Shown: positions 27,705 through 38,354, counted from the stretch's first letter. The stretch: 64,000 nucleotides of DNA from Loktanella atrilutea (GCF_900128995.1 NZ_FQUE01000002.1:310001-374000), one strand, 5' to 3'. The notes: a model not told the origin generated them from the letters alone. Program-made: numbers and translations.

Positions 27705-28823
27705 ATGACAACCGCCCCCGCCTTCACTATCGGGATTGAAGAAGAATACCTTTTGGTCGTTCCCGAAAGCGGAGCGCTGCGTACCGCGCCAGAAAAACTG
27801 CTGGAAGATCTGAAAGAGGCCCTCGGCGATCAGGTCAGCACCGAGTTTCTGGGCTGTCAGGTCGAGGTCGGAACAGGGGTCTGCGCCACCGTGGCGGATG
27901 CGCGGGCCGATCTGTCGCGACTTCGTGGCGCTGTCGCAAGGATCGCGCGTGGACACGGGCTGGCGCCGATCGCCGCATCCTGCCACCCGTGGGGGAATTG
28001 GTCCGATCAGGAGCGAACCGAAAAGCCGCGTTACGACAAGCTCGATACCGATCTGGGCGCCGTCGCGCGACGGATGCTGATCGGTGGCATGCACGTCCAT
28101 GTCGGCATCGAGGATCGGGACACCCGGATCGCTGTCATGAACAGCCTTACGCCGTGGCTGCCAGTGCTGCTGGCGCTTTCAGCCTCCAGCCCGTTCTGGC
28201 AGGGCGAGGATACCGGCCTCGCATCCTGGCGGGTCAGCGTCTTCGACAGCATGCCGCGTACTGGGTTGCCGCCACGTCTGGCGGACTGGGCGGCCTTCGA
28301 AGCCACCACGGGGACACTCGTCGAACTTGGGATCATCGAGGACGCCTCGAAGATCTGGTGGGACCTGCGACCCTCTGCCGCCTTCCCGACGCTGGAGGCG
28401 CGGATTTGCGACGTTTCGCCCCGGATCGACGAGGCACTGATGCTCGCTGCCCTTGTCCAAGCCTTGGCGCGAATGATCTGGCGCGGCATGTCACGGGACG
28501 AACCGGTTCCCGACCCCTTGGTCCTGTCGGAAAACCGGTGGCGCGCTCAACGCTATGGCACCGCAGAAGGACTGATCGCCGGCGATCCGGCACGGATCGT
28601 TCCGATGAAGTTGGTTGTGGATGACATGCTGAACCGCCTCGCGCCGGATCTTGACCATTTTCAAAGCGCTTCGGACGCCGAAAAGGCGCGCGGCGTCGTG
28701 ACCGGCGGGACCAGCGCTGCGCGGCAGCGTGGCATTCGGGACATGGCGTTGGAACAGGGGGCGTCGGATCGCGAAGCTCTTGTTCAGGTTGTCACGTCAC
28801 TGATCGACGCGTTCGACAGCTGA
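27705..28823 (+). CDS. ybdK: Carboxylate-amine ligase, YbdK/GCS2 family
   Basis: A 372-residue member of the glutamate-cysteine-ligase type 2 family. It shows GIEEEYLLV near residue 10 (metal-binding Glu residues), GCQVEVGTGV, GGMHVHVGI (substrate/metal site) and ARICDVSPRIDEAL. YbdK proteins have weak gamma-glutamylcysteine ligase activity in vitro, and their true substrate is unsettled. The ATG at 27705 has GGAG six bases upstream; open sequence before it lacks conserved residues. Glutathione-related genes (gshB, chaC, gloB) occur later in the window, but not adjacent to it. Confidence 0.88.
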   Translation: MTTAPAFTIGIEEEYLLVVPESGALRTAPEKLLEDLKEALGDQVSTEFLGCQVEVGTGVCATVADARADLSRLRGAVARIARGHGLAPIAASCHPWGNWSDQERTEKPRYDKLDTDLGAVARRMLIGGMHVHVGIEDRDTRIAVMNSLTPWLPVLLALSASSPFWQGEDTGLASWRVSVFDSMPRTGLPPRLADWAAFEATTGTLVELGIIEDASKIWWDLRPSAAFPTLEARICDVSPRIDEALMLAALVQALARMIWRGMSRDEPVPDPLVLSENRWRAQRYGTAEGLIAGDPARIVPMKLVVDDMLNRLAPDLDHFQSASDAEKARGVVTGGTSAARQRGIRDMALEQGASDREALVQVVTSLIDAFDS

Positions 28824-28843
28824 GGCGGAGCACGCACAAAAAG

Positions 28844-28874
28844 CCCGCGCGGCCAGAGGGATGAACCGCGCGGG
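28844..28874 (-). terminator. Intrinsic terminator for the small minus-strand gene
   Basis: Stem CCCGCGCGG (28844-28852) and CCGCGCGGG (28866-28874) with a 13-base loop. Read on the minus strand it is followed by TTTTTGTG, a proper terminator tail. This supports a transcript coming from the 28933-29115 gene. Confidence 0.7.
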
Positions 28875-28932
28875 ACAGGTGGACCGGAAAGGGAGGAAGC
28901 CGGTCTTTGAGGAAAAGAAACAGTTGCGTCGT

Positions 28933-29115
28933 TCAGCCGGCGAGGCTGATGCCGGCGGGCATGGCGGGAAGCGTGACTTTAACATGCCGCTCCTCGCGCT
29001 CCAGCCTGCGGGAAATCATGGCTTGCCGGCGCAATCCACGCTCCCACGGCATGGCGGGGGCGGCCTTCTCGGCCTCGGCGATCATTTTGCTCATCCAGCG
29101 TGTCTGCGTTTCCAT
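28933..29115 (-). CDS. Small conserved-type hypothetical protein, 60 residues
   Basis: A 60-residue basic protein. It starts METQTRWMSKMIAEAEKAAP and contains a PWERGLRRQAMISRR block, which I recall from small uncharacterised proteins of Rhodobacterales. A GAGGA ribosome site lies eight bases before the ATG, and an intrinsic terminator follows at 28844-28874 on the same strand. Both argue that the frame is real even though it is short. It looks helical, with no membrane segment or signal peptide. The function is unknown. Confidence 0.65.
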   Translation of the reverse strand: METQTRWMSKMIAEAEKAAPAMPWERGLRRQAMISRRLEREERHVKVTLPAMPAGISLAG

Positions 29116-29393
29116 TGAAGCGATCCTCTGTTGCGGTGTCCTTGGGCCTGCCCGCGGCGGCCGATACCGACAGACTCCCTTCTCTTGTTGGCTGGAATAG
29201 GGCCGCGTCGGAGAAATTTCGCATGATTTTTCACGGCAGTGTCGATGGATTGCGGCACTGTTGATGCCACACGAGAAACCACGTGTTTTAGATGATTTCA
29301 GCCGGTTTTGGCATCAATACGCAAGCGAGGCCGTTGATTGTTGCCAGAATCGTGGCAGGATCGCGGCGTGTCCGCTTCGCAATCATGCCAGAA

Positions 29394-30149
29394 TTACAGT
29401 GCGATGGCCGCGATCAGCCTGCCGTAATCAGGATCCTTCGCATGCACGGAACGCCGGTAGGAAAAGAATCGCGCAGGATCGCTATAGGTGCAGTGACGCG
29501 TCCAGGCGGCGTGCCCCACCCCGGCGCGTGCCAGGCGGTGCAGGCCGTAGGCCGGAAGATCGAAATGCAGACGGTCGCCCTTGCCCTGGGCAAAGAACCG
29601 CGCCGAACTCGCATCGGTGTCAAGAAATCTGTCGCGGAACTCGGGTCCCACCTCGTAGGCGCGCTGGCTGATCGTGGGCCCGATAACAGCAGCGATGCGC
29701 GGCGCCTTTGCCCCGAGGGACACCATCGCTGCCACCGTATTTTCGATCACGCCACCCAGCGCCCCCTGCCAGCCTGCATGACAGGCGCCGATGACGGCGG
29801 CATCGTGATCGGCAAACAGGATCGGCTGACAGTCTGCAGTCAGGACCGACAACGCCAAGCCGGGTGTGGCGGTCACGAGGCCATCGGCCGCTGGTTTGGG
29901 GGCCAGCGGCTCCTTCGCGACGACCACGTCCGCAGAATGGACCTGCAGGACACCGGTCAGGTGGTCGGGTGCCACGGCCATTGCCGCCGCGACCCGGGCG
30001 CGGTTGATCGCCACGATGTCGGACTGGTCGCTGCTGCCGAAGCCGCAGTTCAGCCCCGCAAAAACGCCAGACGATGCCCCACCGATCCGGCTGAAGAACC
30101 CGTGCCTCAACGGCTGAAGGACCGGGGCCGTAATGATATCCAGTGTCAT
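29394..30149 (-). CDS. pgeF: Peptidoglycan editing factor PgeF (laccase-domain, YfiH family)
   Basis: A 251-residue protein with the metal-binding His/Cys set of the family: VHSADVVV, LTADCQPILF and GACHAGWQGALGG. Once called polyphenol oxidase, the family in Escherichia coli removes L-Ser-containing errors from peptidoglycan precursors. The start overlaps the methyltransferase stop by four bases. It is the last gene of a lgt-midA-pgeF operon. Confidence 0.9.
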   Translation of the reverse strand: MTLDIITAPVLQPLRHGFFSRIGGASSGVFAGLNCGFGSSDQSDIVAINRARVAAAMAVAPDHLTGVLQVHSADVVVAKEPLAPKPAADGLVTATPGLALSVLTADCQPILFADHDAAVIGACHAGWQGALGGVIENTVAAMVSLGAKAPRIAAVIGPTISQRAYEVGPEFRDRFLDTDASSARFFAQGKGDRLHFDLPAYGLHRLARAGVGHAAWTRHCTYSDPARFFSYRRSVHAKDPDYGRLIAAIAL

Positions 30150-31201
30150 GCGTTCAGTCCCGGTGGGGGTGCGGCGCCGTGAGGATATATCCCCATTACC
30201 TTGAAGTGGTCGCCCATCAGGGCGGGGTCGGTCAAGCGCCGATGTGCTGCGACGTGCGCCTCCAGCGCCTCGCCCTGCAGGCCCGTGGCAAGCGTCTGCG
30301 CCCGCGGCGTAATTCCCAGGCGCTCCAGAAACACGCCCTGCGGCGTCAGGCGCGTGTGTCGCGCCGGCGCGACCGCGGCAGCCAATGCCGCGAAATCCAC
30401 ATGGGCCGTCAGATCGGCCTGTCCGGGCGCCGCCAGCGGATCTGTCACGGCATGTCCCTGCACCGCCTGAAACGTATCACCCAGCGAGGTCCAGTCGCCG
30501 TAGTCGATGACCAGTCCCGCCCCGCCGTGGGTCGCAATACGCGCCCCGATGGTTCCGGCGATCGCGGGCAGCGCGGGACAGGTCTCGACGATATCGCCGT
30601 CCCGCGTCTCGGACAAATGGTGCGCCAGGGCTGCGAGGGGCACCGGTGTCGTCAGCCCCAGCGTCAGGGCACCGTCTTTCAGGCCAACGACCCTTTCGCG
30701 CCACGCATCACCCGCACGCTGGAATTGACGGATCGGCAAGGCGTCAAAGAACTCGTTGGCAACCAGGAAAAGCGGCAATGCGGGCAATTGATCGACCCGG
30801 TCGAGCCAGACGGCCCCCGGCACCCGCGTTGCCTGCGCTGCACGCAGCGTCGCAGAGGCCTCGACCAGATGCACCCGTGCCGCCGCATGGAACCCCGGCA
30901 CGGCCTTCGTCGCACGCAGGATATCGGCCATCAACGTCCCGCGCCCCGGCCCGGCCTCGGCCAGCACAAAGGACGCGGGCGCCCCCTGATCGAGCCAAGC
31001 CTGCGCAAGGCAAAGGCCGATCAGTTCGCCGAACATCTGGCTGATCTCTGGCGCCGTGATGAAATCGCCCGCCGCACCGAAGGGATCGCGTGTCGCGTAA
31101 TAGCCGTGATCGGGGTCCAGCAGGCAGACCGACATGTAATCGGCCAGCGTCATCGGCCCGTCGTGGGAGATGCGCGCGCGCAGTGTGTCGGCCAGCGTCA
31201 C
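30146..31201 (-). CDS. MidA/NDUFAF7-family SAM-dependent methyltransferase
   Basis: A 351-residue class I methyltransferase of the MidA type. It has the SAM-binding VLAEAGPGRGTLMADIL, and family segments MTLADYMSVCLLDPDHGYY, DFITAPEISQMFGELIG and LVANEFFDALPIRQF. Mitochondrial relatives methylate an arginine of complex I subunit NDUFS2. The start is GTG 31201, four bases inside the lgt end (GTGA overlap); the frame stays open to 31282 but that part shadows lgt. Translation is probably coupled to lgt. Confidence 0.88.
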   Translation of the reverse strand: MTLADTLRARISHDGPMTLADYMSVCLLDPDHGYYATRDPFGAAGDFITAPEISQMFGELIGLCLAQAWLDQGAPASFVLAEAGPGRGTLMADILRATKAVPGFHAAARVHLVEASATLRAAQATRVPGAVWLDRVDQLPALPLFLVANEFFDALPIRQFQRAGDAWRERVVGLKDGALTLGLTTPVPLAALAHHLSETRDGDIVETCPALPAIAGTIGARIATHGGAGLVIDYGDWTSLGDTFQAVQGHAVTDPLAAPGQADLTAHVDFAALAAAVAPARHTRLTPQGVFLERLGITPRAQTLATGLQGEALEAHVAAHRRLTDPALMGDHFKVMGIYPHGAAPPPGLNA

Positions 31202-32076
31202 CGGCGACGCGACAGCACGATCAGGCTGACCCCGAACAGGAACATCGGCAGCGACAGGCACTGGCCCATCGTCAGTCCCCACTGGCCGAAGTCCAGTGCC
31301 CAGCCCAACGGGTTACCGGTGCCACGGAACTGTGCATCGGGCTGACGCACGAATTCCAGCATGAACCTTGCCAAAGCATAGCCTGCACAGAACACGCCCG
31401 TCGTGAACCACGGAAACTTCAGTGCGCCACGCCGATAGACGAGGAACAGCAGAACCGCCCCGAGGATCAGCCCCTCCAATGCAGATTCGTACAGCTGGCT
31501 CGGATGGCGGGCGCAGATGCCCACGACGTCAGGACAGTCCTGAGCCGCCTCGGACGGAAAGACGACACCCCAAGGCAGGTCCGTGGGCCGCCCCCATAGT
31601 TCGTCATTGATGAAGTTCGCGATCCGCACCAGCAGGATCGCTGGCGTCGCCGCAAGGCAGGTCACATCGGCCATCGATCCGAAGGACACGCCGTTGCGCC
31701 GCGCGAACAGGTAGACAGCCAGCACCACGCCCAGGAAGCCGCCGTGAAATGACATGCCCCCTGTCCAGATCGCCGGAATCTCCAGCGGATGTGACAAGTA
31801 ATAGCCGGGCTGGTAGAACAGGCAGTATCCCAACCTGCCGCCCGCGATGACACCGATGACGATGTAGGTCAGGTAGTCTTCCAGCCGCGCCGGCGCGATC
31901 GGCGGATCACCGCGCCACAGGTCGGGCCGCCGCAGCGCCCGCGCGATCATCGAGTAACCGATCGCGATCCCCACGATATAGGCGACAGCGTACCAGCGCA
32001 GCGCGAAACTCGCGCCGAAGAGCGTGACGGTGAAGATCTCGGGAGAGATGTCAGGAAAGGTCAAGGCAGCCAGCAT
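31198..32076 (-). CDS. lgt: Prolipoprotein diacylglyceryl transferase
   Basis: A 292-residue inner-membrane enzyme with about seven hydrophobic segments. The family signature MSFHGGFLGVVLAVYLFARR and RIANFINDELWGRPTDLPWG are clear. It transfers diacylglycerol from phosphatidylglycerol to the lipobox Cys of prolipoproteins. ATG 32076 has AGGA eight bases upstream. It heads the lgt-midA-pgeF operon and is divergent from ubiK, with 119 bases between. Confidence 0.95.
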   Translation of the reverse strand: MLAALTFPDISPEIFTVTLFGASFALRWYAVAYIVGIAIGYSMIARALRRPDLWRGDPPIAPARLEDYLTYIVIGVIAGGRLGYCLFYQPGYYLSHPLEIPAIWTGGMSFHGGFLGVVLAVYLFARRNGVSFGSMADVTCLAATPAILLVRIANFINDELWGRPTDLPWGVVFPSEAAQDCPDVVGICARHPSQLYESALEGLILGAVLLFLVYRRGALKFPWFTTGVFCAGYALARFMLEFVRQPDAQFRGTGNPLGWALDFGQWGLTMGQCLSLPMFLFGVSLIVLSRRR

Positions 32077-32195
32077 GGCGCCATTCCTGTGTCGCGTCCG
32101 GGGTGAAGTCAACCACCCGCTTGCGGGACCGGCAGACCCCACCCATATAGACATCACAACGGGGCCCGCCCCCGCAACCGGATGGAGCTTACCCC

Positions 32196-32441
32196 ATGCA
32201 ACCCAAGACCAAGATCTTTGACGACCTCAGCGCCTTGATGACGAATGCCATGGGTGTGGCCCAAGGCGCCCGCGACGAGGCCGGGAACGCGATGAAATCC
32301 ATGATGGACCGGTGGCTTGCCGACCGCGACTTCGTCACCCGTGAAGAATTCGACGCCGTCCGCACCATGGCGCAGAAGGCGCGCGAGGAAAACGCGGCCC
32401 TGTCCGCCCGCATAGCGGCGCTAGAAGGCAAGCAGGGCTGA
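32196..32441 (+). CDS. ubiK: UbiK-family accessory factor (BMFP/YqiC)
   Basis: An 81-residue helical protein: KIFDDLSALMTNAMGVAQGA, then a REEFDAVRTMAQKAREENAAL coiled coil with the C-terminal LEGKQG. The family trimerises and assists aerobic ubiquinone biosynthesis by binding the Ubi complex and lipids. A GGAG site lies eight bases before the ATG. It is monocistronic and closed by a strong terminator at 32465-32500. Confidence 0.85.
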   Translation: MQPKTKIFDDLSALMTNAMGVAQGARDEAGNAMKSMMDRWLADRDFVTREEFDAVRTMAQKAREENAALSARIAALEGKQG

Positions 32442-32464
32442 AACCTCGCCCAACGTCACGACAG

Positions 32465-32500
32465 AGGCCCCGCGCGCAGCCGCCCCGGGGCCTTTTTTTT
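32465..32500 (+). terminator. Intrinsic terminator after ubiK
   Basis: Stem AGGCCCCG (32465-32472) with CGGGGCCT (32486-32493), followed by eight T residues (32493-32500). It lies 24 bases after the stop codon. Confidence 0.9.
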
Positions 32501-32577
32501 GCAGGGATGCGCTATCCGCAATCACGTGGCAAAATAACCTGCCGCCAGAGGCTTCGTCCTTCATCGAAGGATGGACG

Positions 32578-33324
32578 TCAGTTCCGGCCGAAGATCACTC
32601 CTGTCAGACTCAGTCCGCGATCGAAGTGGCCGGTTTGCAGAAAGGCCAGCACCTGCGCCATGACCAGCGGATTGTTCATCATGAAGGTATGTGTGACCGG
32701 CAGCACGATATGGTCCTGCATCCCCGCAAGCTTCGTGCTCGCCACACTGACCTTGCCGTCATCGCCGCCGTCGATCACCGCGGAATAAAGCGGGTTCAGG
32801 CTCCGAGAGCCTGCGATGATGCCGAGTTGGTAGTCCTCGGCCCCCGGCAGGGCATTGGGAAAACTGTCGGGATCGGTCCCGAGTTGCAGGCCCGCCGGCC
32901 CGTTGATCCAGCGAAACGGCTCCCACCCTCCGAACATGTCCACGAGGTCTGATCCCTCGTTCGGCGGCGCCAGCATCACGACCCGCCCCATCCGGTCCGG
33001 CCGTTGCTGCGCCAGCCATGCACGGGCAAGGATGCCGCCCATGGAGTGTGTGACGAAATTCACGCGCCGGTCGCCGCAGGCCGCCACGTCCTGACCGACA
33101 TTCTCGGCCACCAGCTTCTGGATCGGCTCCTTGGTTGACGGGTAGCCCCGGTTGATCACCTTGTAGCCCGCATTTTCGAGGTAAAGCTGCATCGGCGTCA
33201 GGCTGATCTCGCTCCGTGCCAGCCCATGAAGCAGCACGATGCAGTCATCGGGCTTGGCCACGGCGGGCTCTCCTCTGGTGCAGGCAGCCATCAGGGACAG
33301 CAAGATCGGAGCGAGGCGTTTCAT
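32578..33324 (-). CDS. Alpha/beta hydrolase, lipase-like, probable lipoprotein
   Basis: A 248-residue protein. The N-terminus [20 protein letters not shown] resembles a lipoprotein signal (LMAAC, an imperfect lipobox). [12 protein letters not shown] supplies the oxyanion hole and [11 protein letters not shown] the nucleophile elbow Ser. PNEGSD and a late HTFMM His complete the picture. The family cleaves acyl esters in the periplasm or at the membrane. ATG 33324 is chosen for the signal sequence; the frame is open to 33396. It is divergent from the Nudix gene and convergent with ubiK. Confidence 0.8.
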   Translation of the reverse strand: MKRLAPILLSLMAACTRGEPAVAKPDDCIVLLHGLARSEISLTPMQLYLENAGYKVINRGYPSTKEPIQKLVAENVGQDVAACGDRRVNFVTHSMGGILARAWLAQQRPDRMGRVVMLAPPNEGSDLVDMFGGWEPFRWINGPAGLQLGTDPDSFPNALPGAEDYQLGIIAGSRSLNPLYSAVIDGGDDGKVSVASTKLAGMQDHIVLPVTHTFMMNNPLVMAQVLAFLQTGHFDRGLSLTGVIFGRN

Positions 33325-33412
33325 CGACTGACAGATAGCACCGATCCATGCGCCGCCCAGCCGCGGCGGGCACAGGCTTGCACAATTCGGCGGCACCGGG
33401 CAGCATCACGTC

Positions 33413-33859
33413 ATGCCGCGCCCTCCCCGCCTCGCCGTCCGCGCCGTGGTCCTTCACGAGGACCTTTTGCTGCTGGTCAATGCCTATGCCGGGCGCACGG
33501 ACCTGTGGTGCGCGCCCGGCGGTGGCGTCGCCCCGCACAGCAGCCTGCCGAACAACCTGAAGCGCGAACTTTTCGAGGAAACCGGTTTGCAGATCACCGT
33601 CGGTGTAGTCTGCCTCGTGAACGAGTTTCACGATCAAAAACGGGATTTCCATCAGGTCGACATCTACTTTCGCTGCACCGTCACGGATCCTGTTATCGCC
33701 CCCGGCTGGACGGACCCGGAGGGCATCGTGACCCATCACCGATGGGCCAGCCGCGCCGATCTGTCACGGCTTCAGGTCAAACCGGACTCCCTTGCCGCGG
33801 TCGCCTGGGGCGAGGGTGATGCGATCACCTACGATCCGCTGGAACCCATTCTGCGTTGA
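33413..33859 (+). CDS. NUDIX hydrolase
   Basis: A 148-residue Nudix protein. The Nudix helix is at about residues 39-61: GGGVAPHSSLPN, then KRELFEETGL. The metal-binding REL-EE part is intact. The Glu expected after GX5 is Ser, a partial departure from the consensus. Nudix enzymes hydrolyse nucleoside diphosphates linked to another group. Its 3' end overlaps the antisense EamA gene by 31 bases. No neighbour suggests the substrate. Confidence 0.85.
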   Translation: MPRPPRLAVRAVVLHEDLLLLVNAYAGRTDLWCAPGGGVAPHSSLPNNLKRELFEETGLQITVGVVCLVNEFHDQKRDFHQVDIYFRCTVTDPVIAPGWTDPEGIVTHHRWASRADLSRLQVKPDSLAAVAWGEGDAITYDPLEPILR

Positions 33860-34704
33860 CGCAGGCTCGACAGGCCGATCCCGGCCAGAACCATCACTGC
33901 CGCCAGCGAGATGCGGGGCGTCAGCGGCTCTGACAGCAGCAGGATGCCGCCCACGACGGCGAGGACCGGCACGCTCAGCTGTGCCACGGCCGCGGCGGTT
34001 ACCGTCAGCCCCGGCAGCACGCGATACCATAGTGCGTAGCCCAGGCCAGAGGTCACGGCCCCCGCCAGCACCGCGGTCGCGACACCCGCCCCTGACAGCA
34101 CGCCCGGATCGCCCTGCGTAAGGATGCCGGCGACCATCAGCGGCAGACACAGCAGGAAATTCGCGGTCGTGGCCGCGGTCGCGTCCCGCTCTGCCTGCCC
34201 TAGCAGCGTATAGGCGCCCCAACCGATCCCCGCGCAGACCATTGCAACGGCGCCAGCCGGGTCAACGCGGACCGGCCCCGCGGGCCACAGCAAGATCACG
34301 AGGCCGACAAGTGCCAGTCCCATGCCAACCCACCGACGGACAGGCACCGCCTGCCGCCGCCACACTGCCGTGGTAAACATCGCGCCCTGTACCGTTGCGA
34401 ACAGGATCAGCGCCCCCAGCCCGGCGGGCAGGCTCAGGTAGGCTAAAGAAAATCCGATCATGTAGATCGCAAGGGTCCCTGCCCCTGCCCAGCGCCGTCT
34501 GCCTTGCAGCGCCACGCCCCTTCCCCGTCGCAGGATCAGCAGCGCCGCGGCCCCCGCCGCCACCCGGATCGCGCCAAAGGTCAGCGGGTCGATTCCGTAA
34601 CGCGAGATGCCAAGGCGCGTCAGGATCGAGTTCCCTGCAAACGCACACATCACCACACTCACCAGCAGGAACAGCCGCATCATCGGATGACGACCCAACT
34701 GCAT
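33829..34704 (-). CDS. EamA/DMT-family transporter
   Basis: About 291 residues with ten hydrophobic segments arranged as two EamA repeats (NSILTRLGI near the N-terminus; WGAYTLLGQ at the start of the second half; AQLSVPVLAVVGGILLLSEPLTPR near the end). The family exports metabolites such as amino acids. The start is uncertain: ATG 34704 has AAGG five bases upstream, while 34683, 34680 and 34731 are alternatives. The 191-base gap upstream holds the divergent promoters of this gene and the signalling pair. Confidence 0.85.
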   Translation of the reverse strand: MQLGRHPMMRLFLLVSVVMCAFAGNSILTRLGISRYGIDPLTFGAIRVAAGAAALLILRRGRGVALQGRRRWAGAGTLAIYMIGFSLAYLSLPAGLGALILFATVQGAMFTTAVWRRQAVPVRRWVGMGLALVGLVILLWPAGPVRVDPAGAVAMVCAGIGWGAYTLLGQAERDATAATTANFLLCLPLMVAGILTQGDPGVLSGAGVATAVLAGAVTSGLGYALWYRVLPGLTVTAAAVAQLSVPVLAVVGGILLLSEPLTPRISLAAVMVLAGIGLSSLRQRRMGSSGS

Positions 34705-34895
34705 TGCCGCCTTCGCGCGGCGGCGGGACATTCGGCGATGCGGATCCTACCGGTGAATTGCATGCCTCCTTGATGGCGCGTCACACTGGATTTGCCCAGA
34801 GGACATTTACGCGAAATCGCGCTGCCTGCTCTTAAGACTATCTTAGCCCACTCGGTCCTAGTCTTCATAAAACATCGCTTCGGAAGGACCCCCAA

Positions 34896-35435
34896 ATGCT
34901 GCATGACCGGGCCGCGCCGCTGCAGGCTCCCCTCGTCACGACACCGGTCGAGGATACTCGCGAACAGACCTTATTCTTCAACGCCATCATCGGACACCTG
35001 TCCGGCCTGCTGGAGGAGGTGATTGGCCTGAAGGAAGCCGAAGGTTTCATCAGCACCGTCGGCGGCGCTCTTGGAGAGGAGATGTCGCAGCGGTATCCCG
35101 CCGTTCCGGATGCCGCGACGCCCGATCACATCGCAAGGATTCTCGTGGATCTGAAGGCCCGCATCAAAGGCGACTTCAGCGTGATCTCGGCAGACGAGGA
35201 GGAGATCGTCCTCGTCGCGCGGCAATGCCCGTTCGGGGAACAAGCCGTCGGCAGGCCGTCGCTCTGCATGATGACGACCAATGTCTTCGGCCGCATCGTT
35301 GCGGACCGCAACGGATACGCTCATGTCAAAATCGACAGGTCCATTGCCCGCGGCGACCCGGGCTGCCGCGTGGTCGTTGCCTTGAAACTGCAGGATATGG
35401 CGCCCAGCGACGGGCTCGAATTCTTTACCGAGTAG
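34896..35435 (+). CDS. Methanogen-output-domain-type sensory protein
   Basis: A 179-residue protein. The N-terminal part is helical (FFNAIIGHLSGLLEEVIGLKE), followed by a compact alpha/beta region ending CRVVVALKLQ. The ARQCPFGEQAVGRPSLCMMT patch with two Cys recalls V4R/methanogen-output ligand domains. I assign it to the 'methanogen output domain 1' type with moderate confidence. It is four bases upstream of a PAS-GGDEF gene, so it likely senses a signal and controls that cyclase, or is controlled by the same stimulus (inference). No DNA-binding domain was recognised. Confidence 0.6.
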   Translation: MLHDRAAPLQAPLVTTPVEDTREQTLFFNAIIGHLSGLLEEVIGLKEAEGFISTVGGALGEEMSQRYPAVPDAATPDHIARILVDLKARIKGDFSVISADEEEIVLVARQCPFGEQAVGRPSLCMMTTNVFGRIVADRNGYAHVKIDRSIARGDPGCRVVVALKLQDMAPSDGLEFFTE

Positions 35436-35439
35436 CACG

Positions 35440-36444
35440 ATGGATCTGGATCTTCTGCAGCCCATGCTTGCCTTCAGTTCCGAAGCTTGCATCGTGCTGG
35501 ATCGCGACCTGACGGTGGTGGCCGGCAACGGTCTGGCCCGGGCTGATTTCAACCTGTCGGCGGGCGGGTCCCTCGGCGCCGGCTTTCAGCTGACGGCGCC
35601 GACGTTGCAGATGATCAATCGCTGCTTTGCCAGTACCGCACCGATCCGAATATCCTTCGCCCATGCCTCCGGCCGGAATGTGAATGTGATCGGCTGGCGC
35701 CTTGGCGCCCCCTACACCACGGAAAATCTGATCGCACTGAAGCTGGAGGCGTCTTTGCGCATCCGGTCCGAGTTCATCAAGATGACGGCGGCGCACCGGT
35801 CCGGCGTGCAGCGGGCCAAGCGGCTTCACATGCAGAAAAAACTGCTGGAAGACCGCAACAGGCATTTGGCCACTGTCGCGGAAATAGACGCCATGACGGG
35901 CCTTCTGAATGCGCAGGGCATACGTGCCCAGATTCGAGCGTCCATCGCCGCAGGCACACCGTTCGCGCTGCTTTACATCGACATGAATGGCCTGAAGGCG
36001 GTCAACGATACTTGGGGACACGCGGTCGGTGACGCTGCAATCTGTGCATTGGCGGATGCGATCCGCGTCAACGTGCGACAAGATGATGCCGCGGCCCGGC
36101 TGGGGGGCGATGAATTTGCAGTGCTGGTCCGAAACGTGAAAGCGCGGGCCGTCCTGTGCGACATATCGCACGGCATCCTGACGACTGTTGCGCAGCACCG
36201 CATCGCTGGCCCCAACGATGCAATCACGCTTGACGCCGCGATTGGCGGTGCGCGATGGCCGCAGGATGGCACCACTGCGATTCAGATCGAGAAGGCTGCC
36301 GATGCCGCAATGTACGTGGCAAAGACGATGAAGAAAGGGCCTGTCATCGCGGGCGACCCGCGCATTCATGCCGGGCGAGTACCGCAATCCAGACGCCTGC
36401 CATCCTGGCGGCGACCGGCTCCGGGTACGGGTCTCAATCGCTGA
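35440..36444 (+). CDS. PAS-GGDEF diguanylate cyclase
   Basis: A 334-residue protein. Residues 1 to about 110 look like a PAS-type sensor; a helical linker of about 40 residues follows (RAKRLHMQKKLLEDRNRHL). The GGDEF domain begins at DAMTGLLNAQG. The catalytic motif is intact (RLGGDEFAVL), and an inhibitory I-site RQDD stands exactly five residues before it, so product feedback is expected. It makes cyclic di-GMP from two GTP. There is no signal peptide or membrane segment. It forms a two-gene operon with the methanogen-output protein. Confidence 0.88.
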   Translation: MDLDLLQPMLAFSSEACIVLDRDLTVVAGNGLARADFNLSAGGSLGAGFQLTAPTLQMINRCFASTAPIRISFAHASGRNVNVIGWRLGAPYTTENLIALKLEASLRIRSEFIKMTAAHRSGVQRAKRLHMQKKLLEDRNRHLATVAEIDAMTGLLNAQGIRAQIRASIAAGTPFALLYIDMNGLKAVNDTWGHAVGDAAICALADAIRVNVRQDDAAARLGGDEFAVLVRNVKARAVLCDISHGILTTVAQHRIAGPNDAITLDAAIGGARWPQDGTTAIQIEKAADAAMYVAKTMKKGPVIAGDPRIHAGRVPQSRRLPSWRRPAPGTGLNR

Positions 36445-36481
36445 TCAGAGCAGATTTTGCCGCGATAACCCTGCACGAAAA

Positions 36482-36509
36482 AGGGCCCGCAGTCATCACT
36501 GCGGGCCCT
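36482..36509 (-). terminator. Intrinsic terminator of the groESL operon
   Basis: A perfect 12-base stem, AGGGCCCGCAGT (36482-36493) with ACTGCGGGCCCT (36498-36509) and loop CATC. Read on the minus strand it ends in TTTTTCG, so it serves groEL; it may also stop the convergent diguanylate cyclase transcript. Confidence 0.85.
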
Positions 36510-36636
36510 GTTCATGTTGTTGCCCGGCGCGGAGCGCCGGTGAACCGCTGATTGGCGTGATGTTCCGAATGCAGCTGGCAGACCCGGCTGCATCCGGTTC
36601 GATCCGGACGGGGCGCAAAGGCCCCGACGCGGGATC

Positions 36637-38310
<1,674 letters not shown>

Positions 38311-38354
38311 TCAGTGGTTTGAGAAAGCCGTGGGCTGGTCGGCCCCCAGCGGCG

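Noticed and set aside
26665..27711. Hint gene starting at 27711 (348 residues)
   Set aside because: It would overlap the divergent ligase start, has no ribosome site, and the added residues lack conserved features.
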